Shown in pieces: positions 18,737-26,479 of a stretch of DNA of 64,000 nt; the stretch's first letter is position 1, and each line of letters begins with the position of its first letter. Below the pieces are notes generated by a model, which did not search any database, was not told the origin of the DNA, and saw only the letters and a program-made list of their open reading frames with translations. This stretch comes from Pseudoxanthomonas sp. JBR18 (lineage in GTDB: Bacteria; Pseudomonadota; Gammaproteobacteria; Xanthomonadales; Xanthomonadaceae), in NCBI RefSeq assembly GCF_028198165.1, contig NZ_CP116339.1:2921001-2985000 (forward strand). The letters run 5' to 3'. The translations under genes were made by a program, and so were the position numbers.

Positions 18737-20159
18737 GTCCGACACCGTGCCGCCCGCCGCGCCGCGGGTGGCCCTGCTGGCCCGGCCCGGGCGCGCCCGC
18801 GACCAGCTGCGCGATGCGCTGCTGGGAGCCGGCGCGCAGATCGCGCTGGAGGACGATCCCAACGCACTGGCGCCGGAAGCACTGTCCGCGGCCAGCCCGC
18901 AAGCGGTGCTGGTCGCGCTGGAGCCGGCCATCGAGGACGCGCTGGTCCAGTTGGACGCGGTGTTGTGCGATCCGGCGCTGACCGTCATCTATGACGACGC
19001 CGAGCTGGCTACCTCCCGCGATGGCTGGGACGCCCAGCGCTGGGCGCGCCACCTGGCGGCCAAGCTGTACGGGCATCGCGACGTGCTGCCTCCGGGCCTG
19101 GAGATCGAGGCGCCGCAGCCTGAGCCAGGCCGCCCGCAAGCGCCAGCCGAGGTCAGCGACGATACGGTCGACAGGCATCTGCAGGAAGCCGCCGGACAGG
19201 CCGCCGCGCTGCCCGAGGACACCGGATTCCAGTTCGATCCGACCTCGATCGAACAGGACGAGGAGGCCGACCAGGCGTCGGCGGCGTTCAGCATCGATGC
19301 CGAGCGCTGGACCCCGCCCGAGCAGCCCGAGCGGCTCGCGCTGGTGGACGATTTCTCCGCACCGGCCGATGCCGTCAGCGCGCAGGCGGACGCGATCGAG
19401 GCGCCGCCTGCCCAGCTAAGGGCTGAGCCCACGCAAGCGGCAGCTCCGCCCGCACTCCCTTCATTCGCGCACCTGTCGCTGGTGGAGGATTTCGAGATCG
19501 TGGCGCCGGCTAGGCGCGAGCCGATGGCGGCCCCGGTTCTCCCGCCCGGGCTGGACCACCTGAATTTCGAGCTGGAAGCGATCGAGGCCGAACCGGTCGG
19601 GGACGCCGCGCAGGAGGCCGCGGGCGCCAAGGTGGCCGGTGCGGTCCTGCTGTACGCCGGCATCGGCGGACCCGATGCCGTGCGTCGGGTCCTGGCCGGC
19701 CTGCCGGCCGATTTCACGCTGCCGGTGCTGGTGCAACTGCGCCTGGATGGCGGCCGCTATGACAACCTGGCACGCCAGATGGAGCGCGCATCGCCGCTGC
19801 CGGTGCTGCTCGCCAAACCCGGCATGGCCGCGCGGGCGGGTTACGTCTATGTCGTGCCCGATCAGGTGGCGGCGGCGGCGCAGGATGGCGTCGTGGTCTT
19901 CGGCGAGGGGGCATCGGATGTGACCGGTCTGCTCGATGCGCTTCCCCCCGCACGCACCGCGGTCCTGCTGCTCAGCGGCGCCGGGGTGGAATGCGCGGAG
20001 CCTGCCTTGATGCTTGCCGCGCGCGGGGCCCTGGTGGGCGGACAGTCGTTGCAGGGCTGCTATGACTGGACGGCGGCCAAGGCCCTTGAACAGGGGGGCG
20101 GGGAGACCGCGACCCCCGAAGCGCTGGCCCAGCGCATCGTCGACGCCTTGGGAGGCTGA
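18723..20159 (+). CDS. chpB: ChpB: CheB-like protein with degenerate receiver and methylesterase sites
   Basis: The position and C-terminal fold match the CheB-like ChpB of Pil-Chp operons. The GTG at 18723 overlaps the end of chpA by 14 nt; an out-of-phase ATG at 18696 would add nine residues. Residues 1-130 look like a receiver lacking the phosphoacceptor (PQAVLVALEPA where LVLLDxxMP is expected). After an acidic linker, residues from about 305 align without gaps to CheB: GASTGG becomes YAGIGG (Ser to G313), TQHM becomes VQLR (His to L339) and GxDGA becomes GVECA (Asp to E423). All three catalytic positions are lost, so it is probably non-enzymatic. 478 residues. Confidence 0.8.
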   Translation: MSAIESDTVPPAAPRVALLARPGRARDQLRDALLGAGAQIALEDDPNALAPEALSAASPQAVLVALEPAIEDALVQLDAVLCDPALTVIYDDAELATSRDGWDAQRWARHLAAKLYGHRDVLPPGLEIEAPQPEPGRPQAPAEVSDDTVDRHLQEAAGQAAALPEDTGFQFDPTSIEQDEEADQASAAFSIDAERWTPPEQPERLALVDDFSAPADAVSAQADAIEAPPAQLRAEPTQAAAPPALPSFAHLSLVEDFEIVAPARREPMAAPVLPPGLDHLNFELEAIEAEPVGDAAQEAAGAKVAGAVLLYAGIGGPDAVRRVLAGLPADFTLPVLVQLRLDGGRYDNLARQMERASPLPVLLAKPGMAARAGYVYVVPDQVAAAAQDGVVVFGEGASDVTGLLDALPPARTAVLLLSGAGVECAEPALMLAARGALVGGQSLQGCYDWTAAKALEQGGGETATPEALAQRIVDALGG

Positions 20160-20163
20160 TCGC

Positions 20164-20643
20164 ATGACCCGTTCCAACGACGAAATCCGAGGCTTCCTGA
20201 TCCAGGCCGGCGCCGAGCGCGTCCTGCTGCCGAACGCCACCGTGGCCGAAGTCCTCTCGCGCGTGCCTGTCCAGGCCGTGGAGGGAACGCCGCACTGGAT
20301 GCCGGGCAGGATCGACTGGCAGGGTTGGCAGGTGCCGGTGTTCTCGATGGTCGACCTGGGCGGCCTCGGCCACGAGCCGGTGACCAGCAGCAGCAAGATC
20401 GTGGTCCTCAAGACCCTGACCGGCAGTGAGACCACGCCCTACATCGGGCTGATGACCCAGTCGTTCCCGCGACTGATCTCGGTGCCCCGCGACGGGCTGC
20501 TGGCCGACGCCAGCGAGGAGCCGCTTCCGCAAGGCGTGCAAATGCGCGTGCTGCTGGGCGACGAGTCGGCGTTGTTGCCGGACCTGGAAGCCATCGAAAC
20601 CCTGGTGTGCGAGGCCGCGGCCCAGGCGACCAGCGCCGTCTGA
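20164..20643 (+). CDS. chpC: CheW-like chemosensory protein ChpC
   Basis: Second CheW-type adaptor of the Pil-Chp operon, 159 residues, starting 4 nt after chpB. Visible CheW features are FLIQAGAERVLLPNATVAEVL, WMPGRIDWQGWQVPVFSMVDL and YIGLMTQSFPRLISV. The order pilG-pilI-pilJ-chpA-chpB-chpC matches that described in Xylella fastidiosa. It probably connects additional inputs to ChpA, as proposed for ChpC in Pseudomonas. Confidence 0.85.
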   Translation: MTRSNDEIRGFLIQAGAERVLLPNATVAEVLSRVPVQAVEGTPHWMPGRIDWQGWQVPVFSMVDLGGLGHEPVTSSSKIVVLKTLTGSETTPYIGLMTQSFPRLISVPRDGLLADASEEPLPQGVQMRVLLGDESALLPDLEAIETLVCEAAAQATSAV

Positions 20644-20715
20644 GTCGGTTCACGCCTCATTCGCGGCGTTGGTGCGAGGTTTTGCACCTCTTTTTGATCT
20701 CGCGAGGCACAGCAC

Positions 20716-21123
20716 ATGAAGTCCACGTTCCAACGCAGCCTGTGGTCGTGCCTGCTGCTGGCCGCCGCGGGTGCTGCCCAAGCCCAGTCGGCTACCGCTC
20801 CGCCGTCGACCGCTGCCCAGACCGTGGCGCCACCGCCGCGCTCTGCAGACAACACCCTGACCACCGAGTTGCCGCCTCCGGGCTTCAAGACCATGACGAT
20901 GGAGACGCCGCAGGGGCCGGTCACCGTGAACTGGGGACAGCCGAACAAGTTGCCCAATGCCGCCGATTACCATGTCACCGTCGCCGAACTGGATAAGAAC
21001 GGGGATGGCGTGCTGACCAAGGACGAGATCCCGCAGGACCAGGCGCTGTACAGCGAGTTCCGTCTGGTCGACAAGAATCACGACGGCAAGATCACGCCAG
21101 AAGAGCTCTCCCAATGGCATTGA
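20716..21123 (+). CDS. Secreted EF-hand domain protein
   Basis: A 135-residue protein with a clear signal peptide (MKSTFQRSLWSCLLLAAAGAAQA-QS) and a proline/threonine-rich mature start. Two tandem EF-hand loops lie at residues 93-104 (DKNGDGVLTKDE) and 119-130 (DKNHDGKITPEE), both with calcium-ligand spacing intact. It is probably periplasmic or exported and calcium binding. It lies 72 bp after chpC on the same strand, so it may be read from the pilus operon, but nothing shows a shared function. Converges with rsmE. Confidence 0.85.
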   Translation: MKSTFQRSLWSCLLLAAAGAAQAQSATAPPSTAAQTVAPPPRSADNTLTTELPPPGFKTMTMETPQGPVTVNWGQPNKLPNAADYHVTVAELDKNGDGVLTKDEIPQDQALYSEFRLVDKNHDGKITPEELSQWH

Positions 21124-21159
21124 GCCGCGTCTGATCTTTGCTTTCTTCCGCCAGAGATG

Positions 21160-21185
21160 AAAAAACGCCGGGCATTGCCCGGCGT
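21160..21185 (-). terminator. Rho-independent terminator of rsmE
   Basis: A perfect 9-bp stem ACGCCGGGC-att-GCCCGGCGT is flanked by an A-run at 21160-21165, so on the minus strand the hairpin is followed by T residues. It lies 31 bp beyond the rsmE stop. The plus-strand side is followed only by CTTTG, so it may also weakly end the upstream plus-strand transcript. Confidence 0.85.
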
Positions 21186-21216
21186 CTTTGCTTCAACGGT
21201 CCCGGCACAGGCTTGC

Positions 21217-21951
21217 TCAGAGGTCGCCAAGCAACGCCTGGACCGCGGCAATGGCAGCCAGGCCCGCGGTTTCCGTCCGCAGCACGCGTGGCCCCAGGCG
21301 CAGGCCCTGGAAGCCCATGCCCTCCAGCGCTTGCCGGTCGCGGGGCGACCAGCCGCCCTCCGGCCCGATGGCGATGACCACCTGGCCGGACGCCGGCCGG
21401 ACCAGGGTGGTCAGGCGCTGGGTGCCGATCGGATCGAGCAACAGGCGCAGGTCGTCGGCCGGCAAGTAGTCGGCGGCGGTCGCGATCGCGACCGGCTCGC
21501 GCACATCCGGAACGCGCGCGCGACCGGACTGCTCGCAAGCGGCGCGGACGACGCCACGCCAGTGCGACACGCGCTTCTGCAGGCGCTCTCCGGAAAGCCT
21601 GACTTCCGAGCGCTCCGAATCGACAGGCACAATCGCGGTGACGCCCAGCTCGGTGGCCTTCTGCAGGATCAGGTCCATCTTCTCCCCGCGGGCGATCCCT
21701 TGCAGCAGCGTCACCTGCAGCGGGGACTCGGTCTCGACCGCGCGTGCGCCGGTGATCTCCACCTGGCTGGTGCGCTTGCCCACCACGCCCAGGCGCGCGT
21801 CGTAGTCATGCCCATCACCGTTGAACAGCACGCAGGCATCGCCCTGGCGCAGGCGCAGCACCCGCGACAGGTGCGCGGCGGCTTCCTCCGGGAGGTCGAG
21901 CTGCATGCCAACGGCCAGGGGCTGCTCGACGTGGACGCGGGTCAGGCGCAT
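21217..21951 (-). CDS. rsmE: 16S rRNA (uracil(1498)-N3)-methyltransferase RsmE
   Basis: SPOUT-class methyltransferase that methylates U1498 of 16S rRNA. 244 residues with an N-terminal PUA-like domain (AAHLSRVLRLRQGDACVLFNGDG) and the SPOUT knot (VVIAIGPEGGWSPRD, LRLGPRVLRTETA). KMDLILQKATELGV is a strong family signature. Start ATG 21951. Divergent from nudE, 148 bp away, with its own terminator downstream. Confidence 0.97.
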   Translation of the reverse strand: MRLTRVHVEQPLAVGMQLDLPEEAAAHLSRVLRLRQGDACVLFNGDGHDYDARLGVVGKRTSQVEITGARAVETESPLQVTLLQGIARGEKMDLILQKATELGVTAIVPVDSERSEVRLSGERLQKRVSHWRGVVRAACEQSGRARVPDVREPVAIATAADYLPADDLRLLLDPIGTQRLTTLVRPASGQVVIAIGPEGGWSPRDRQALEGMGFQGLRLGPRVLRTETAGLAAIAAVQALLGDL

Positions 21952-22099
21952 GGCGTGCCCGCTGTCGGCATGCTGGGACGGGGCGGTTGGCGATCAGGCG
22001 GGGAAACGCTGGCCCGCTCTGCTAGGATTCGCGGCTGATGATCTTCCTGCATTCTTCCATGATATCCGCCGCTGCCCCGTGCGGCAGCAGGCGATCCGC

Positions 22100-22648
22100 G
22101 TGAGCCGCAAGCTGCCCACCATCCACGGCGTGACCCGGCACGATGTCGGGCCGCTGCAGATGGAGCGCCTGGACCTGGAGTTCTCCAACGGCGAGCGTCG
22201 CCAGTTTGAGCGCCAGGTCGGGCGAGGTCATGGTGCCGTCGTGGTGGTCCCCATGCTCGACAAGGACACCGTGCTGCTGGTGCGCGAGTACGCCGCCGGC
22301 ATGCATCGCTACGAGCTGGGCCTGGTGAAAGGGCGGATGGATGCCGGTGAGACACCGGCGCAGTCGGCCGACCGCGAGTTGAAGGAAGAGGCAGGCTATG
22401 GCGCGCGTCGCCTGGATGTCCTGCGTGCGATGACCCTGGCGCCCACCTACATGAGCCACCAGTCGTGGCTGGTGGTGGCGCGCGACCTGTATCCGGAGCG
22501 TTTGCCCGGCGATGAACCCGAGGAGCTTGAAGTCGTGCCGTGGAAGCTTGATGCGCTCGATCAGCTGATGCTGCGCGAGGATTTTTCCGAGGGGCGCTCG
22601 CTCGCCGCGTTGTTCATCGCCCGCGAGTGGCTGGCGGGCCAGGCATGA
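22100..22648 (+). CDS. nudE: Nudix hydrolase, NudE-like (ADP compounds hydrolase)
   Basis: Hydrolyses nucleoside diphosphate derivatives such as ADP-ribose, NADH or Ap3A. The Nudix box is complete, starting GRMDAGETPAQSADRELKEE and ending AGY. The GTG start at 22100 gives VSRKLPTIHGVTRHDVGPLQ, the conserved-looking N-terminus; no in-frame ATG is better placed. 182 residues. The stop overlaps the cysQ start (ATGA), matching the nudE-cysQ pairing common in gammaproteobacteria. Confidence 0.9.
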   Translation: MSRKLPTIHGVTRHDVGPLQMERLDLEFSNGERRQFERQVGRGHGAVVVVPMLDKDTVLLVREYAAGMHRYELGLVKGRMDAGETPAQSADRELKEEAGYGARRLDVLRAMTLAPTYMSHQSWLVVARDLYPERLPGDEPEELEVVPWKLDALDQLMLREDFSEGRSLAALFIAREWLAGQA

Positions 22649-23439
22649 GCCGCATCACCGCAGACCTGCACGAGGCGGTCATCGCCATCGCCCGCGATGC
22701 GTCGGCCGCCATCATGCAGGTCTACGCGGAAGACTTCGATGTCGAGCACAAGGCCGACAACAGCCCGCTCACGCGCGCCGACCTGGCCGCCCACCACATC
22801 ATCGCCGACGGCCTGCGCCGGTTGACGCCGGAGCTGCCGCTGCTGAGCGAGGAGGGGGCCGACATTCCCTGGGCCACTCGCCAGGACTGGCATGCCTATT
22901 GGCTGGTCGATCCCCTCGACGGCACCCGCGAGTTCGTCAAGCGCAATGGCGAGTTCACGGTCAACATCGCCCTGATCGAGGCGCACCAGCCGGTGTTCGG
23001 AGTGATCATGGCGCCGGTGACCGGCACCATCTGGCACGCGCAGGCGGGGCACCGTGCGCTGCGCCGGGATGGCCAGACCGACCAGGAACTGCGCACCCGG
23101 CGTCCGGCGAACGCGCCGCTACGCGTAGCGGCGAGCCGTTCGCACCGCGATCCACGCACGCAGGCCGTCCTCGACCAGTTGCCCGATGCCGAGCCCATCC
23201 CGCTGGGCTCCTCGCTGAAGTTCTGCCGCATCGCCGAAGGCGCGCTGGACGTCTATCCGCGTTTCGGCCCGACCTGCGAGTGGGACACCGGTGCCGGGCA
23301 ATGCATCCTGGAGGCTGCCGGCGGCGTGCTGCTGGCGCCCGATGGCCGGGCCTTCCGCTACAACCGGCGCGAAACCCTGCTCAACGGGGACTTCATGGCG
23401 CTGGGCGACCCGCAGCTGCCTTGGCAGGACTGGCGCTAG
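22645..23439 (+). CDS. cysQ: 3'(2'),5'-bisphosphate nucleotidase CysQ
   Basis: Inositol-monophosphatase-fold enzyme that removes the 3' phosphate from PAP/PAPS, relieving inhibition of sulfate assimilation. 264 residues from ATG 22645, which overlaps the nudE stop by 4 nt. Metal-binding motifs are present: LLSEEGAD, WLVDPLDGTREFVKRNGEFTV and the C-terminal CEWDTGAGQCILEAAGG. Cytoplasmic or membrane associated. An EamA-type transporter gene starts 7 nt downstream. Confidence 0.96.
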   Translation: MSRITADLHEAVIAIARDASAAIMQVYAEDFDVEHKADNSPLTRADLAAHHIIADGLRRLTPELPLLSEEGADIPWATRQDWHAYWLVDPLDGTREFVKRNGEFTVNIALIEAHQPVFGVIMAPVTGTIWHAQAGHRALRRDGQTDQELRTRRPANAPLRVAASRSHRDPRTQAVLDQLPDAEPIPLGSSLKFCRIAEGALDVYPRFGPTCEWDTGAGQCILEAAGGVLLAPDGRAFRYNRRETLLNGDFMALGDPQLPWQDWR

Positions 23440-23446
23440 CGCACGA

Positions 23447-24292
23447 ATGAGCGCCGGCTGGTTCGCGCTGGTGCTGCTGGCGGCAGTGGCCCACGCCGGC
23501 TGGAACGCGCTGCTCAAGCTGGGGCTGGACCGCTTCGTCTCGGCTTCGCTCATCCAGGCCTGCGCCGGACTGGCAGCGCTGTGCCTGGTGCCGTTCGTCG
23601 CCTGGCCGACGCCACAGATGTGGCTGTGGATCGGTCTGTCGGCCGTCCTCCATGTCGCCTACAACCTATGCCTGGCCCAGGCCTACCGGCACGGTGACCT
23701 GAGCCAGGCCTATCCGCTGGCGCGGGGCGGGGCGCCGCTGCTCGTGGCCCTGGCCGCCTGGGCGCTGCTCGATGAAACATTGGGGCCGTGGGGCAGCCTG
23801 GGCCTGGGATTGCTGGTGGCGGGGATCGCCTGGATGGCCCTGCGCGGCGGGGGCCGGACCAGTGCGCCGCGCGGGCCACTGCTGCGCAGTGCGCTGGCCA
23901 CCAGCGCCTGCATCGCGGCCTACACCCTGTGCGATGCGAGCGGCGCGCGCGCCAACGATGCGCCGTGGTCCTATGCGGCGTGGTTGTTCGTTACCAACGG
24001 CGTGGTCGCGATGACCTTGCTGGGGGCGGTGCGCGGGCCGCGCGTGTTCGCCACGCTGGGGCCGCACTGGCGCGCGGGCCTGGCCGGCGGTGCGATGTCG
24101 ATGCTCGCCTACACGCTGGTGATCGCGGCGACCACGCATGCCGCGGTGGGCCTGGTGTCGGCGCTGCGCGAAACCAGCGTGCTGTTCGCGCTGCTCATTG
24201 GTGCGCTGCGACTGCGCGAGCGCTTGCCGCCGGCGCGCATTGTGGCCGCAGCGCTGATCGTGGCCGGCGTGGTGGTCATCCGTCTGGCCTGA
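23447..24292 (+). CDS. EamA/DMT-family inner-membrane transporter
   Basis: A 281-residue protein with about ten hydrophobic helices in two repeats, the layout of the drug/metabolite transporter superfamily. Start MSAGWFALVLLAAVAHAGWNALLK; the first repeat ends near GGRTSAPRG and the second begins LLRSALATSACIAAYTLCDA. The substrate cannot be told from sequence. It starts 7 nt after cysQ, so it is probably in the nudE-cysQ transcript. Confidence 0.88.
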   Translation: MSAGWFALVLLAAVAHAGWNALLKLGLDRFVSASLIQACAGLAALCLVPFVAWPTPQMWLWIGLSAVLHVAYNLCLAQAYRHGDLSQAYPLARGGAPLLVALAAWALLDETLGPWGSLGLGLLVAGIAWMALRGGGRTSAPRGPLLRSALATSACIAAYTLCDASGARANDAPWSYAAWLFVTNGVVAMTLLGAVRGPRVFATLGPHWRAGLAGGAMSMLAYTLVIAATTHAAVGLVSALRETSVLFALLIGALRLRERLPPARIVAAALIVAGVVVIRLA

Positions 24293-24334
24293 GCTGCCTA
24301 CACTGTGCGGTGACTTCCCCCACATGGAGACACC

Positions 24335-25171
24335 ATGCCTGCGCCAGATCCTGTCCAGACACCTTCCATCGATCGCCTGCTGTCGATCATGGCGCGCCTG
24401 CGCGACCCCCAACGCGGCTGCCCCTGGGATCTGGCGCAGGATTTCTCCACGATTGCCCCCTACACGATCGAGGAAGCCTACGAGGTCGTCGATGCGATCG
24501 ACCGTGGCGACCTGGACGATCTGAAGGACGAGTTGGGCGATCTGCTGCTGCAGGTGGTCTTCCATGCGCAGATGGCCGCCGAGCAGGGGGCTTTCGAGTT
24601 CGACGAGGTGGCCGATGCGATCAGCGACAAGCTGGTGCGTCGACACCCGCACATCTTCGCCTCCGTGCAAGCAGACGATGCGGCGGACGTGGCGCGGAAC
24701 TGGGAGGAGATCAAGCGCATCGAGCGCGCAGGCAAGGGCGAGCAGGACGCCTCGGCCCTGGCCGCCATCTCGCGCGGCATGCCCGAGTGGCAGCGTGCGC
24801 TCAAGCTGCAGTCGCGCGCGGCCAAGACCGGCTTCGACTGGCCCAGCCCGGCGCCGGTCATGGCCAAGCTCGAGGAGGAAATGGCTGAGGTACGGGCTGA
24901 GTTGGCGCGCGACGCCGATGATCCCGATCGCGCGGCGCGCCTACAGGACGAGATCGGAGACCTGCTGTTCGTCTGCCTCAACCTGGCCCGTAAGTCCCAG
25001 GTCGATGCCGGCAGCGCTTTGCGCCATGCCAATGCCAAGTTCGAGCGCCGCTTCCGCGCCATGGAAGCGGAAGCCGAGCGCGATGGCCTCACGTTCGCCG
25101 AGCTTGAGCTGGAGGCCCAGGAGGCCCTGTGGCAACGGGTCAAGCGCAACGAGCGCCAAGTTGCGGGCTGA
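24335..25171 (+). CDS. mazG: Nucleoside triphosphate pyrophosphohydrolase MazG
   Basis: Two-domain all-alpha NTP pyrophosphatase that hydrolyses NTPs to NMP and PPi. Domain 1 has CPWDLAQDFSTIAPYTIEEAYEVVDAI and the EExxE/D metal motif with DELGDLLLQVVFHAQ. RRHPHIF joins to domain 2, with EEEMAEVRAEL and DEIGDLLFVCLNLAR. 278 residues, typical length. Downstream lies a decayed gene on the opposite strand. Confidence 0.96.
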   Translation: MPAPDPVQTPSIDRLLSIMARLRDPQRGCPWDLAQDFSTIAPYTIEEAYEVVDAIDRGDLDDLKDELGDLLLQVVFHAQMAAEQGAFEFDEVADAISDKLVRRHPHIFASVQADDAADVARNWEEIKRIERAGKGEQDASALAAISRGMPEWQRALKLQSRAAKTGFDWPSPAPVMAKLEEEMAEVRAELARDADDPDRAARLQDEIGDLLFVCLNLARKSQVDAGSALRHANAKFERRFRAMEAEAERDGLTFAELELEAQEALWQRVKRNERQVAG

Positions 25172-25192
25172 AGTCTTCCTGGATCGGTGTCC

Positions 25193-25535
25193 TCAGGCGC
25201 CGGGGTCGTAGCACATCAGGAAGGCGGCGCCCACGATCAGGGCGAACGCCGCGTCGTGGTTTTACTTCAGCGGTTGGCGCAGCGACCAGATCGAAATCCC
25301 GCGAACACGGTCTGGCTGATGATCTCCGGGATCGTCTTGAGCTGGACCACCGGGTAAACCGCGCTGCCCATACGATTTGCAGGCATCTGCAGGCTTTACG
25401 CGAAGAAGGCGCTGCCCCAATGGTCACGATCACCAGCAGCGGCACGGCCGTGCAGTCGAGGTGTCCGTACCAGGTGAAAGTCATGGAAATGTCGGAGCCC
25501 GGCAGCACAATGATGGTCAGGACACGGTCGAGCAT
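25193..25535 (-). pseudogene. Decayed DUF486 (DMT-like small membrane protein) gene
   Basis: Reading the minus strand from ATG 25535 gives MLDRVLTIIVLPGSDISMTF then TWYGHL. In a second frame it continues WGSAFFA, a stop, SLQMPANRMGSAVYPVVQLK and TIPEIISQTVFA. In another frame it ends SLRQPLK, a stop, NHDAAFALIVGAAFLMCYDP. Joined, these follow the DUF486 pattern (MTFAWYGHL, WGIAFFEY, VPANRIGS, QLKxxQEVI, PLKWNH, FALIxxGA). At least two frameshifts and two in-frame stops break it. This fills most of the 549-bp gap between mazG and the next gene; nothing else was recognised in the remainder. Confidence 0.82.
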
Positions 25536-25720
25536 GGGAGATCGCTTGCGAAGCCGGAGCGCGACTCCAGCCACTCATGACGCCAAAGCGCCGTCCTTGG
25601 CTGAATCCGGGTGAACCGAGCCTCGCTTGAGCCGTTATGCGCTGTGGTCTTCACGCGCTGTCGACCGGCGGCTCTTTAGTTTCACAAACCTGAAGTTTGC
25701 GTTTCTCCGGAGATCTGACT

Positions 25721-26422
25721 ATGCGGCATGCGCAGGAGACCTCGGGGCTGGTGCTGGTTGTCGAAGACAACCGCAACATCTCCGAGATGATTGGTGAGTA
25801 CCTCGAAGGCAAGGGATTCGAGGTGGATTACGCGTCCGACGGGCTGGATGGCTATCGTCTGGCGACTGAAAACAGCTATGACGTGTTGGTGCTGGACCTG
25901 ATGCTGCCGCGCATGGACGGCCTGGAAGTGTGCCGCCGCCTGCGCAGCGAGGCCCGCAAGTCCACCCCGGTGCTGATGCTGACTGCGCGCGACACCCTGG
26001 ACGACAAGCTCAGCGGCCTGGGCACCGGTGCTGATGATTACCTCACCAAGCCCTTCGCCATCCAGGAACTGGAAGCCCGCCTGCGCGCGCTGATCCGCCG
26101 CGAGCGTCGTCAGGTGGGGTCGGAGGTGCTCAAGGTCGCCGACCTGGTCCTGGATCCGGTGAGCATGCGCGTGACCCGCGGTGGAACCGAGCTGATGCTC
26201 TCGCCGATCGGCCTGCGCCTGTTGACCATCCTGATGCGTGAATCGCCGCGCGTGGTGACGCGTCAAGAGATCGAACGCGAAATCTGGGGCAATGGTCTGC
26301 CCGACTCGGACACCCTGCGCAGCCATCTTTACAACCTGCGCAAGGTGATCGACAAGCCGTTCGACAAGCCGCTTCTGCATACCGTGCAGAGTGCCGGCTA
26401 CCGCGTCGCTGACATCACCTGA
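25721..26422 (+). CDS. OmpR/PhoB-family response regulator
   Basis: 233-residue two-component regulator: receiver with VVEDNRN, phosphoacceptor D59 (LVLDLMLPRMDG), a conserved Thr (MLTARD) and Lys (YLTKPFA), then a winged-helix DNA-binding domain (SPIGLRLLTILMRESPRVVT, DTLRSHLYNLRKVIDKPF). ATG 25721 starts MRHAQETSGLVLVV; a TTG extension at 25697 is less likely. The kinase gene follows 57 bp later. The sequence recalls the Xanthomonas ColR group, but I am not certain of that name. Confidence 0.93.
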   Translation: MRHAQETSGLVLVVEDNRNISEMIGEYLEGKGFEVDYASDGLDGYRLATENSYDVLVLDLMLPRMDGLEVCRRLRSEARKSTPVLMLTARDTLDDKLSGLGTGADDYLTKPFAIQELEARLRALIRRERRQVGSEVLKVADLVLDPVSMRVTRGGTELMLSPIGLRLLTILMRESPRVVTRQEIEREIWGNGLPDSDTLRSHLYNLRKVIDKPFDKPLLHTVQSAGYRVADIT

Positions 26423-26479
26423 ACCCAGGCGGGCGCCACGGCGCCCGCCTGGACACCAGGTTCTTTCGATTCGATCGTC

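Noticed and set aside
15959..18988. About 1000-codon minus-strand frame opposite the kinase core of chpA.
   Set aside because: The plus strand encodes clear dimerisation, ATPase, CheW and receiver domains; the antisense product has no domain signature.
25140..25574. Single intact gene on the minus strand after mazG.
   Set aside because: The open frame keeps family similarity only for its first third; the conserved blocks then continue in other frames with stops, so it is a pseudogene.
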